From NCBI GenBank assembly GCA_900074885.1, contig FJUW01000042.1:648015-712014 (forward strand): 64,000 nt of DNA, in the 5' to 3' direction. This document shows positions 23,478 through 33,220 of this stretch, piece after piece (position 1 is the stretch's first letter; every line of letters begins with the position of its first letter). The notes beneath the pieces were generated by a model. The model saw nothing but the letters and a program-made list of their open reading frames with translations, did no database searches and was not told the DNA's origin. Origin of the DNA: Rhynchosporium graminicola. Its lineage: Eukaryota; Ascomycota; Leotiomycetes; Helotiales; Ploettnerulaceae. The translations under genes and the position numbers were made by a program.

Positions 23478-23551
23478 TGATCACTACGAGGGTCGAACTC
23501 GCGACCTTGGCGTTATTAGCACCACGCTCTAACCAACTGAGCTAACTGTAT
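23478..23551 (-). tRNA. tRNA-Ile (AAU), acceptor stem degraded
   Basis: On the minus strand the D arm (GCTCAGTTGGTTAGAGC), anticodon arm (TGGTG-CTAATAA-CGCCA, anticodon AAT at 23515-23517), variable loop (AGGTC) and T arm (GCGAG-TTCGACC-CTCGT) are perfect tRNA-Ile(AAU). Five T (23469-23473) follow as a Pol III terminator, and there is no intron. The acceptor stem is not paired: the 5' strand reads ATACAGT and the 3' strand AGTGATC, with only 3 of 7 Watson-Crick pairs. Either the 5' strand has been altered, making a tRNA pseudogene, or the copy was truncated and rejoined at its 5' end. Internal promoters are intact, so it may still be transcribed. Confidence 0.75.
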
Positions 23552-24212
23552 TTCTGTTAGAACTGTCCCGAAAAGACGTGTCTTGTTTTACTTACGCGAT
23601 CTTTTTTAATGATGTGATATCAAAGATATCTTATTTGACTTATTCTATCAAATTATGAATCCAGCGTTGATGACTTCCTTGTGCGAACTCTAGAGATTAA
23701 GCGAGTTCATAACCCCCACTTACCTAAGTTGTAAGGTGGGCTTTAGGTATGTGTCCGCTAGAGATGGTGGCTTTGAATTGGAAGTTTTATTCAAGCATAT
23801 TGTATGTAATGTGTCGTACGGCATTTATGACTTTGTAGTTGAGAGACAACTGCTTCTCCTGCTCCCGTTCGCTTCATTGAGCTTACATGATATCACTACA
23901 ACCTAAGAATGTACTTGAGATAGGTGAGGATGAGTTGGCATATACTGTTATTCCCCTACACATGTTCTGAAGAACGTGGTATGATACAGCTACCGATTCC
24001 AGGATAGAACTGCCTAGGCTTAACAAAGCACATGCCGTTGTAGATATAAAGAGTTCAAGATCGCCTGAGCCAGACAGGGAAAATATTTATCGAAAGTGTA
24101 ACATCCGATGAGAGTCCCATGGAAAAATCATCCAGCAGAGGCCTCAAAATTAGAGGAGCGAAGAGCCAGCGACTCCGTATTCATTGAATCATTTATGATG
24201 TGACATCATACC
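23552..24212. other. Intergenic spacer
   Basis: No supported gene. A palindromic TGATGTGACATCA lies near 24196-24208, just past the epoxide hydrolase stop. Confidence 0.45.
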
Positions 24213-25202
24213 TCATAACTGAGATTTTGTCCCAATCTGCCCAACCAAAAACTCCTCCATATAACGATTGACATCCGCCGGCTTCTCCCACAGCGCCCAG
24301 TGACTAGCATTAACCTCTCCCCTCGTCAAGCTCCTGAAGTGCTTCTCCATTCCAACACTCATACTCGGAGGCAGTGCGTCATCTCTCGTGCCCGCAATGA
24401 ACAGTGTCGGCATATCAAGCTTGAATCCATCCATCTTCTCGGCCATTTCCTTCTCATCCTCAAAATTGAGTTCTTGAGTACGGTACCAGTTCAAGGGACC
24501 GTGCATTCCTTTCTTGGCGTATTGCGAGACGTAGAAGTCCACTTCCTCGTTATTCAAGAGCCGCGTAGGTTTCACTTCGGGAAGAGCGTCAAAATGCACT
24601 CCCTTGTCGGTGGAAAAGCCAGCTCGTCCATCAGGAGTGCGTCCTCCGTACATGGCATTGAGGAATTGACGAAGCTTTTCCTCGCCTACAATCTCTGCTT
24701 CGACTTCAGGGCCACGAAGATGGAGCTGGTATTTGAAATTCTGTCGGACAGTGGCGTCGACGAACTTCTTCAGTGGTGGACTGTAGGGTGTACAGACGCT
24801 GATGACAGCAGAGATCAGTTTCGGGTAGTACAGAGCGAAGCGGTAGACGACGGCTCCTCCCCAATCGTGTCCTCCTAGGATGATGCTCGAAAGACCGAGT
24901 TGTTCGGCGAGTGTGGCCAGGTCGTCGGCTGCTCGCTTGTGTGTATAATAAGAAGGAGATTCCGGAGCGTCTGTCCCGGCATAGCCCATCATATCAGGAA
25001 CAACGACCCGAAGACCAAGAGAAACGAGGTGAGGAACTTGATATCGCCATCCGAATGAGATGTCTGGCCAGCCATGGACAAGGAATATGGTGTTCAAAGC
25101 TTTGCCTTTTGGCTCGGCAAGGATGTAGCTGTAAGTGACGCCATTGAGTTTGGCAGTTTTGTATTGGACTCGAGAATCGTTGGGGGCGAGTTTATCTACC
25201 AT
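24213..25202 (-). CDS. Epoxide hydrolase-like alpha/beta hydrolase, 329 aa
   Basis: Intronless, ATG at 25202. It shows the HGWP oxyanion motif (residues 43-46), the nucleophile motif GGHDWGG with Asp113, an acid candidate Asp274/275 in AGTRDDALPP, and catalytic His301 in NASHWALWEKP. These place it in the soluble epoxide hydrolase branch of alpha/beta hydrolases, which open epoxides to vicinal diols through an aspartyl ester. An Asp rather than Ser or Cys nucleophile, with HGWP before it, argues against an esterase or C-C hydrolase. No signal peptide is present and the C-terminal KSQL is not a clear PTS1, so the enzyme is likely cytosolic. Substrate unknown: lipid epoxides or detoxification are typical for the family. 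It stands alone, with no biosynthetic neighbours. Confidence 0.88.
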   Translation of the reverse strand: MVDKLAPNDSRVQYKTAKLNGVTYSYILAEPKGKALNTIFLVHGWPDISFGWRYQVPHLVSLGLRVVVPDMMGYAGTDAPESPSYYTHKRAADDLATLAEQLGLSSIILGGHDWGGAVVYRFALYYPKLISAVISVCTPYSPPLKKFVDATVRQNFKYQLHLRGPEVEAEIVGEEKLRQFLNAMYGGRTPDGRAGFSTDKGVHFDALPEVKPTRLLNNEEVDFYVSQYAKKGMHGPLNWYRTQELNFEDEKEMAEKMDGFKLDMPTLFIAGTRDDALPPSMSVGMEKHFRSLTRGEVNASHWALWEKPADVNRYMEEFLVGQIGTKSQL

Positions 25203-25705
25203 CTTCAGGTCTATAGCAGCTGGTGCAGTTGTTGTTGATAGACGCTGAAGTTCGGGGTGGGGGTGGTAGAAGCTTTATAGTTTCTGCAAGGCTGAGCCGG
25301 CATTTTTGGCGCAGTACCTCGGCCGTATTGAAGGTGCATGAACGATGACGACCCACTATAGGTGACAATACTACTTCGCAGCTACAAAGTGCTCCCTGAC
25401 GTCGCAGAACAAGCTTCAGGTGTTCTTACGCTGAATCGTATGCACAGTACACCCCAACGACGTGTCAGTTTGGGGTCCAATGCTCAACAGAGACATGTGG
25501 AGACCCAATCTTCAGACATCACTGATGACATAGCCGGCATTCGCAGACACAGATGGTTTGCTACAAATGGATTTGCGCTAAGGTAAAGCACTTATATTTA
25601 CAAAGAGGTTGCAAGCCATTCATATCGCAAAGGAGGATTAGTGATCACATCTCCACCAAAAGGAAACATCCACAAAGACCAGAAACGAAAGGGGCATTGC
25701 TAAAG
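25203..25705. other. Intergenic spacer
   Basis: 5' flank of the epoxide hydrolase and 3' flank of the pinin-like gene. Short frames only. Confidence 0.45.
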
Positions 25706-26761
25706 TCAGTAGATGACCGTATCCTCGGCATTCTCAACGAGAACTTCGCCATTATGCTCTTCCTGAGCCTGCTTCTCAGCCTGGTACTGCTCTGGCTGGG
25801 GTATTTGTGCGTGGGAATTAGTAGTGTTATCAACTTTTGAAACAGACGGAGACTCATTCTGAGGCTCACCCAGTAGAGAATCGTCTTGAGGCTCGCCTAC
25901 CGTCTCCTTGCCCGTCCCTTCGGGTCTTTCTTCCTTCTCTGCTCTTCCAGGTCGATTCGGATGCCTTAGATCGAACTGTGTGGTTTCTCTCTCGACCATG
26001 GCTTCGGCTTCTCTGAGCTGGGATTTGATTCGTTCTTCATCTTCGGGTAGCAGCTTCCAAGGTTTGTAATACTAGAGAAGAGTCAGCATTAAGTTTCGAA
26101 GACACTACCGTAGCACAGGTACACACAATCTTTGGTTGCGCTTTCGTGGACAGGAAATTTGCCATAGCCAGGATATTTGAGTGCCGCGTTTGCATCTGCG
26201 AGAATTAGCGCTATTTTAGCTTCTGAAGCCAAATTACGAACCTCTGCTTCGTCGTATATGATCTGTTCTGCCCTTCGAATCGCCTTCAAGTCAGCGAGCC
26301 TTTCTCTCCTCCTCGCTTCGTCAGCTTCCTTCTGCTGCTTGACTTTCTCATGCTGGCGCTTCTCAATTTCGAGTCTTCTCTTTTGCTGGCCATTCGGTGT
26401 ACTTTGACTTAGGGTGCTAAGAAGACCACCGAATAATCTTTGTCCACGCTTCTTTTCTTCCTGAACACTGCTTTTCCGTCTGTTCTGCGCCCCATCTTCG
26501 ACCTTCACTTCTGGCTCGCTTTTGGAGGGCTCGATTGGCTGGGGAGAGTCGCGCAGAGTTGTAGGAAAATGACTACTTGCTTCGAGAGAAAGTCGGGGAC
26601 GTTTTGTTGTGGAGTCAGAGGCTGATGATTTTCGTCGTTTTAAGGGAGCTGTTATAGCTTCAGCCTCGGGGAGAATGACAACTGAAGCAATTGGCCTACG
26701 CAGGCAGTCAGCATTGTTGTGAAACTTCACCGCAGTCGCATTACCCGTTTGTATCAGCCAT
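25706..26761 (-). CDS. Pinin/SDK/memA domain protein, 4 exons, 301 aa
   Basis: Exons 26745-26761 (17 nt), 26242-26695, 26127-26195 and 25706-26071 sum to 302 codons. Introns are 49 nt (GTAATG...TAG), 46 nt (GTTCGT...CAG, a weak donor) and 55 nt (GTGTGT...TAG). The predicted protein starts MADTNGPIASVVILPEAEAI, has a basic Ser-rich segment with KRPRLS, and then the pinin core: KKRGQRLFGGLLSTLSQS, a long charged helix (EIEKRQHEKVKQQKEADEAR), MQTRHSNILAMANFL and YYKPWKLLPEDEERIKSQ. The tail is acidic and disordered. Pinin is a nuclear coiled-coil protein associated with the exon junction complex and splicing factors. The small third exon is strongly supported because only this splicing gives the conserved RHSNxLAMANFL segment. 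It is divergent from the PHF5-like gene. Confidence 0.87.
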
Positions 26762-27066
26762 TTGAAAATATCTGCTTAACAATACTTTTCGAAGGGTGTT
26801 AGGTATCGGAGTAGGATCCCCATCAGGCTGAGCAACCTTACTTCGAAGCATATGACGCTTGTCCATATACGTACTAGCGCTGAGAGCCGTGCTTGGAAAT
26901 CAATTCTAAATTATAGAACTCAAGTGGCGCGTCAATTGTGAAAATCTACAGCCTCGTCCCCGTCACTCGACAAACCTCGTTCGGAAATTGATCAAAACCT
27001 CACTCCCTGTGCAAGGCATACTACAAACACACATTTCACGTATATCCAACAATCAAGTATCCCGCC
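26762..27066. promoter_or_regulatory. Shared divergent promoter of the pinin-like and PHF5-like genes
   Basis: Only 305 bp separate the two ATGs. No TATA box is obvious on either side, as is common for housekeeping bidirectional promoters in fungi. The shared control is an inference from spacing and matching function. Confidence 0.55.
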
Positions 27067-27571
27067 ATGTCTCGCCATCATCCGTAAGTCGCACCGGCGC
27101 CTCTGCGGACCTTGGCCCTCTTCACTACAGCTCCCAAACTCCTTTCACTTACAAACTCTTCTCACAGACTCCGAAAGGCTGCAATGTACTAACAGAAATT
27201 CAGCGATCTCGTCATGTGCCGTAAGCAATCAGGCATCGCTATCGGCCGCCTCTGCGACAAATGCGACGGTAAATGCCCAGTCTGCGATTCCTACGTCCGA
27301 CCTACAACCCTTGTCCGCATCTGCGACGAATGCAGCTTTGGTAACTACCAGAATAAATGCGTGGTCTGCGGTGGTGAGGTGTGTATCTCCTTCACCCCCA
27401 CTTTGTTGTGTTGGCATCAAGCTAATATGTTGGCAGGGCATTTCCGACGCTTTCTACTGCTTCGAATGTACCAGGTTGGAGAAGGACAGAGATGGATGCC
27501 CGAAGATTATCAATCTGGGTTCCTCGAGGACGGATCTATTTTACCAGAAGAAGAATTTTAGGAATCACTAG
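27067..27571 (+). CDS. rds3-like: PHF5A/Rds3-family SF3b subunit, 3 exons, 108 aa
   Basis: Exons 27067-27083 (17 nt), 27204-27378 and 27437-27571; introns 120 nt (GTAAGT...CAG) and 58 nt (GTGTGT...CAG); 109 codons. The protein is a full-length PHF5 family member: [20 protein letters not shown], then CxxC pairs (CDKC, CPVC, CDEC, CVVC, CFEC), the signature [15 protein letters not shown], and the C-terminal [14 protein letters not shown]. The family is about 107-110 aa in all eukaryotes and forms a zinc-knuckle knot in the SF3b core of the U2 snRNP, where it helps recognise the branch point. Every conserved cysteine is present. Confidence 0.96.
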
Positions 27572-28039
27572 CAGGCATGATATGTGAATAACCATAGGGC
27601 GCCCTGGGAGATTGCTAGGAGATGCGCCTTGAACTGGAGTTCGTTTGTACTTTTGCATAGCGAGAGGAGTTTGGGGCATGTCATTTTGATGGAATGGAAG
27701 GAACTTTTCAAAGATTATATGCACCAAAATGTCAGTATCTTGCATCGGCTGGTGACTTGAGTGTTGATAACTTCCAGGTACGGAATTGATACGCAGCCTC
27801 GGCACCGGAACCGGACCAATCTTCCTTTCAAAGCACTTTTCGATACGTGATGTGATATCTTTTCCTTCACTCCGTACGCTATTCTTTCCTCTAATCTTCG
27901 TTCTACTCTACTGCACTCTCGGTAGATGATCATTTTCCCTCTGGGCTCTGGAACAATGGGATCAAGACTCCGTGAGATGCACGTTGTCTCCCACAAGTGT
28001 AATGCAGGAGAAGGACCAACAACCACAATAATTAGGATA
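27572..28039. other. Spacer between convergent genes
   Basis: 3' flanks of the PHF5-like gene and of the small gene at 28040. A 103-codon minus-strand frame here (27715-28026) lies downstream of that gene's stop and shows no signature. Confidence 0.4.
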
Positions 28040-28338
28040 TCAGGGAGACTGGTTGGACTTCCTAAAATGCCTGAGATTGTCGATTCTTCCTTGAAGCAGT
28101 TTTCTTACAGTCTCTTGGGAAAGAGTATAATCAACTTCCGGAGTTCGCAAGGCAACGCCTTTCCCAATCTTCTTGTGATGCCACAAGAACAGTTTGCAGT
28201 CGAGAAGCATGTAGTCTCTGAGGACTCGATAGAGTCAGCAGCGGTTCGAAACTCACCTCCTGCAGTCTGAAATTGTATGTAAGAAGTGTTCTCTTGGTCC
28301 ACGAGTCGTCGCAACTCCACAATTTCATATGTCGCCAT
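28040..28338 (-). CDS. Small hypothetical protein, 2 exons, 85 aa
   Basis: Exon 1 is 28257-28338 (ATG at 28338) and exon 2 is 28040-28215, joined across a very short 41-nt intron (GTGAGT...CAGAG, branch-like gctgac). The join gives 85 aa: MATYEIVELRRLVDQENTSY, then an aromatic/charged middle (YMLLDCKLFLWHHKKIGKG), then a helical tail (LSQETVRKLLQGRIDNLR). Without splicing the frame changes into a Cys/Ser-rich stretch that looks non-coding, so the spliced form is preferred. The family is not recognised. The short intron is the weak point. Confidence 0.5.
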
Positions 28339-28952
28339 CGAACTCTAGGAAGCAGAGCAGTGGTTCGGCTGAATAGAGATCAATGACAACTCCACCCTTT
28401 TAATCATCAAAACCAATAACTCCATGCACATAAGCAACACTTCATCAATTCTTTCTTCGGTAACGTTCCGTACTCCGTCCAATGTGCGAGACGTTCTATC
28501 TCTGCCATGTTTCTAGCCCTGCCGTCAATGCACCCAAAAATACAGCTCGTGAAACGCTTGTCGTTAGTATTGAGCGATTTCCCTGTCTCAATTGCTCTTA
28601 TTGGCTATACCCAAAATACCAAGCTCAGATCCGGGGGCCCGGCCTTCCCCAGATCTCTCTAGTGCAGATCTCCCTTCACCCGTACTACTGTTTCCGCACA
28701 ACCCCACACAGCCACTGTGAAAGTAGTACCGCGGAAAGGAAATCTAGATGTCTTTTGTGCCTCTCAAACCTCAACTATTTCCTTGTTTATGTTGGTCGTG
28801 TCTGCCGTCCCACAATGTATTTCCAATAAAGATTGCTCAATCCCAGGTACAGAATAAATTACATTTTCGCCGTGTACTCAGCCAACCTCGCTTCGATCAA
28901 GACCGCATCACGAAACACTCTTTCCCGATATTGACTCGATACCGCATTCAAA
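28339..28952. other. Divergent spacer between two small genes
   Basis: 614 bp between start codons pointing away from each other. Frames on the plus strand here have no family signature and probably belong to leader sequence. Confidence 0.4.
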
Positions 28953-29292
28953 ATGGGATCCTGTATGACCCGCCTAAAAGCCGAAATGGTTCCCCCACCT
29001 CCTCGATCGGGGAACTGGCAGTCCTGCGGTCCACAGCGAACGGAAGCGTTTGTTCCTGACGAGAAGAACCAAGTGATGTATAGGCATAAGACTGCTCAGA
29101 GCATTGGCAATGGAGCGCCATTGCATAGAAAGGAGACGGAGAGTGGAGTTCCTGGATTGACTTATGACCATGCTGGTCGTCCTGTGTGAGTTTGTCTCGT
29201 GTATAAAAACTTTGTAGGGTTGAGACTGATATGTGTATAGATGGCGAGAGGAAAACGCCGTGAGGATTGAGCATAGGGAGAATGTGTGGTGA
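28953..29292 (+). CDS. Small hypothetical protein, 2 exons, 94 aa
   Basis: Exon 1 is 28953-29185 and exon 2 is 29241-29292; the 55-nt intron is GTGAGT...ATAG, phase 2. The protein starts MGSCMTRLKAEMVPPPPRSG, an N-terminus in which Gly2 could in principle be N-myristoylated and Cys4 palmitoylated. It continues with a polar, basic body and ends in WREENAVRIEHRENVW. Composition is even across the junction. No known domain or membrane helix is visible. Function unknown; membrane attachment is only a suggestion from the MGSC start. Confidence 0.55.
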
Positions 29293-31756
29293 ATGAGCGC
29301 AGGACGTAACGATTGATATGAATGAAATGGTCGGGAGGTCATCGGCGATCAAATCGACCGGAATACCAAACGATAATAACTGCAGACTTGCACACTTTTT
29401 TTGAGGAGCGAGAAAACTATAGAGAGATGAATTTGGCTTATCGGGTTTGGCATCTGAGTGCAAGGATTTTGGACTTAGATGCTGTACTCGTACAGAATCT
29501 GCCAGCGTCTTGGCTGCTTCTCTGGAACCGTTACATGGAGACAGGATATTAAATAGACGTGCAAACGAGAACAGTGCAAATACTTATATGTACATACGTG
29601 TTTTGGACAGAAATATCATTAATTATCCAATCCATGCTTAAATCCTGCTTTTGACAAGCTCTGGAAAGTGTAAATGGACAACGGAATGCAGTATGACAAA
29701 GTGTATACCTCGAGATAAATCATTGCATGACATCCAAACGCAGAATTCAACGCAATATTCGAATCATGAGTGCTCACCTGATTCTTTCGAGACGTGCTGC
29801 AAGAACGAAGGGATGGGCAAGAGGGAGACGGACCTGACTGCACATCGTGGACATTGTCTCACTGGCTGACATCCGAGCTTAGTCAGCTTAAGGCTAGCTG
29901 AAATCGCGAGGCTGGCTCAAGTTCCTGGCAATGTTCCAAAGTACTTCCCATCCTCATTTCAACGTCAACCTTGACCTCGAATTCGCGTTAGCGCTATACT
30001 CTCTGCTTCCGAGCTGACTTCAGGGCCCAGGATTCTCTTCGGAGATGCAGAGAGCGTCTAGTGTGACCCGGCATACACATCGAGCCCATAAGCTACGTCT
30101 TCAGGCTCGGCGCGCAGTTTCACGGCGACATCTTGTTGGTTTCCTTCCTACACCGGCCAGCCCTCAACCCGATCGCCAATAATACCAATTGATGGGGTAT
30201 GATTGGTGATTCATGATAATGGTAAAGAGAAAAAGTCAGTATACAACAGCGACTTCGTCGAAATATTTAGTGTCAGGCCAGTTGCCCATCGCTAGGGACA
30301 AGCCTTGGAAGGTATCATAGCCACTTTACAAATGGACGTGGCACATGAATCGGAATTTGCGAATAATCTGCCATTGCGTTTTGTCAAGGCTCAGTCATAG
30401 CCATTGGTTCCTACGGCAATGAGAATCACAGTTGGTGGCTATCAGCTAGCGACGGGGCAAGACGTCGCGGAAGGTTGTTTCTGTTCGACCAAAACGTTTC
30501 TGTTCGACGTATTCTTGGCTTGTCATTCAACATTGATTGCTTTCCGACATTCCAGCCGAACAGCATCGGAAGTACAGAAAGGAAATAAAACATTCAGCCC
30601 AGTGGCCGATGAGTACTACGCATATGCGCTACAAGCTCGATGAGATGGCCCGAAATATTCCCAGCTACTGGACTTCACTTCCTCCCAGGTGCTTCTATCC
30701 GCTCCGCCGGAATATTCGTATCAAACCTCTTCGAGGTATCTTTTATCAACATGACATAGCGGTATTGGCAGGTGAAGAGGAGATACAGTACAGTTCGTGG
30801 ACCAGATGATGACCCCGGAGAAATGAAGCATTCTTCTACAGGAGGGGATCTTTTCATCTATGTCGACAATTACTCCCTACTCATGGTCGTCATCATTTTC
30901 ACGCGGTTTTTCAGCGGCACCGCTTCTAAACGTCCTCCAAGTAAGTCAAGTATGGGTCCAAAGTAGGATGTGTTGAAGCCGCCGTCTTGGACGTTGCTGT
31001 CGATGAGAATGAGGAATTACTAGCATGCAGTTTGCTGGCAGCCTCGTTGTAAAGGCACTCATATTGGCGAGTTATCAATCAAAGATTCCCCTGCATGGAA
31101 ATCATATAGGTCTTCGTATGTTGGATAGCAGACCTGACAATTGACTACATCAAAATGAATCAACTCAACAAGCAGAGATACCTTCAACATTCTTACGTCA
31201 AACCTCTTCTTTCTATATTTACTGAGAGATTCCCATATTCCTTCCTCTCTGCTCTTTTTCCCCCGGTCGGGTGGTCTGTCTCCGCCAACCATGACTGCCT
31301 TCCCCTCGCCGGCTAAACTAGATCAACCTATTCAGCCCGAGGCTAAGTGGAGTAGGGAGCAAGTGCACGGGCAACGTTTCGATCGCTGGGAACCGCTTAA
31401 AGCTTCTCGCGTGCTGCTTATCTTACTCTCTGAGCCGGAGGCTTATAGAGGACCCTTGATGCCGCCTACGGCAATGACGGCGATTCAAGTACAGCCGACG
31501 AGATTCGCGTCATCTGAAGATGATTGGGTGGCAGGTCGATAAGCCGCACGCGGCGATGCCGTCGGCGAGAAACAACGGCAATCTAAAGACTTCCGTGATC
31601 TGCCCTGAAAGAATATAGGAAGACAACTTGACCAAGGAGTCACGATTTGATCGGATCGAGTGACGGACTATTAGGCTTCAATGTTTGATTGACTCTAGAT
31701 GCTCTATCTTGTAATACCAACCAAGACGCCACTGCTACACAACCAGTTGGGCGAGA
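29293..31756. other. 2.5-kb region without a supported gene
   Basis: Several 60-90 codon frames overlap on both strands. The best is an 83-codon plus-strand ATG frame at 31291-31542 after a C/T-rich tract, but it has no homologous look and no downstream exon I can join. Confidence 0.4.
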
Positions 31757-32870
31757 CTAACAGGTTCCCATTCCAAATGTCCTTCTAAATGCACTGTCTG
31801 GGGTTGGATATGACGACCTCCAATCTCTCTCTACCCTCTTTTCATATGGCTCAAACTTCTCTTCTCTACAACTGGACAGTACCTGGCTGTTCCAAGCCTG
31901 CCAGTCGTATAATCCAGTCTCGGGCTTAAAGATATCGTCATAGGGAAGCTCTGCCATAGCGCCCATAAATGTCTGGAAGGGTTGAGGACCCCAGGTTGGA
32001 CTTGCTGGATATTCAGACTGGCGTCCCATTATCGGACTGTTGTTGACAATCTCAGGAAGACCTCCATGCATTACCGGCCATGAGTCTTCATACAGCGTGT
32101 CAAGTTCTTCTAATTCAGGGCTGGGACTTTGTCCTGCTGACTGTGGTTCAGAGACTGGTGGGGATGGGAGGGTTGACATGCGTAACCAGGATGGCTGGTC
32201 GACGTCTTCTTCTGTCTTTCTCATTCCTTGCTCGTGTGTGTTTGCGCCGGTGTCAACAACAATTGTGGTGGAAGTCGCCAAGCCCGTCCTCGACACTGGC
32301 ACTGTCGGTTTGAGGATTGTGGATCTGCGTGCTGGGACTTTGTATTCCTCGTCACTCATTGAGCTCAACGAGCTTAAAGAGCTAGATGAGCTGGCGAGCG
32401 AGTCCTTTCGACTGCTCTGATTCAATTGGCGTCTCTTAGCCCCGTCTTGGGTTGGGGTGTATGATGGTCGTCTGGCATTGACAATGTTCCCATCCGAGTC
32501 CCTCCAGAGTCTCTTTCTGGTTGCGAGAACGCCAAGACCTTCTCCTCCAGCTTCGTCGTCCTTCTCCTTGTGGCGAGCCATATGTCTGTCTATAATAGGA
32601 ATAAGCTTTTTTCTGGTCGGGATTCCCAGATGTCAGAGCTTTCTTACCGAGCAGGTCACGCCTACGGAAATGAGCGCTGCATCTTTGACATGTGTTGTTG
32701 CCGTCTTTATGATTCAGAGCATGGCGATGAAGATGTTCGGATCTGGAGAATGACTTGCCACAATTTGGAAAGTTGCATCCAAATTTCTTCTTGATTGAGG
32801 TATCGGAGTTCTTGGAGCTGGTGGTTGACGCCGAGGAGATAGATGAAGATCTGGTATTTGTTGGAGCCAT
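31757..32870 (-). CDS. C2H2 zinc-finger protein with two fingers, 2 exons, 351 aa
   Basis: Exon 1 is 32648-32870 (ATG at 32870) and exon 2 is 31757-32589. The 58-nt intron (GTAAGA...TTATAG, phase 1) lies inside the second finger and splicing completes it. Finger 1 is CNFPNCGKSFSRSEHLHRH...H (C-x4-C-x12-H-x3-H). Finger 2 is CQRCSAHFRRRDLLDRHMARH (C-x2-C-x12-H-x3-H). This RSEHLxRH/RRDLLxRH pair is typical of fungal C2H2 regulators that normally continue into a large fungal transcription-factor domain. Here the protein ends after about 250 Ser/Pro/Glu-rich residues with no such domain. The N-terminus is a Ser/Thr-rich tail. It is probably a nuclear DNA-binding regulator; its targets are unknown. 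Confidence 0.85.
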
Positions 32871-33190
32871 TGTAGATATCTCAAAGGAGAATGTAGGTCG
32901 GGAAGTGTCGTCTTTGACAACTTATACTCGGATTGGTAATTAGGGATAGGGAAGGAGGTCTGCAAAGAATCGTTGGAGGGGCACAAGTATATCTACCAAA
33001 TCAACACCAGCAATATGCGGAACAATTTCCACCTAGCTTGGAGCTTGCCTGCCAGCCACCGATCATCGGGCGTGTAAATCCATGACAGGACCCGTCTTCC
33101 TGGCCCGGGCACCTGTCATGAGGCGTTGCGCGAGCAGAAGCAGGCCCGCCGTTGGGGAGGAGCGCATACGGCGTTCAACTCCGTCGCTAT
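32871..33190. promoter_or_regulatory. Upstream region of the C2H2 gene
   Basis: 5' flank with no gene. It runs into the CAGT microsatellite. Confidence 0.35.
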
Positions 33191-33220
33191 CAGTCAGTCA
33201 GTCAGTCAGTCAGTCGGTCA
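33191..33220. repeat. CAGT microsatellite
   Basis: Six perfect copies of CAGT followed by one degenerate copy (CGGT). A simple tetranucleotide tract in non-coding DNA, likely variable in length between strains. Confidence 0.9.

Noticed and set aside
31291..31542. 83-codon plus-strand frame after a C/T-rich tract
   Set aside because: Start context is fair, but there is no domain, no homologous look and no joinable second exon; kept as unsupported.
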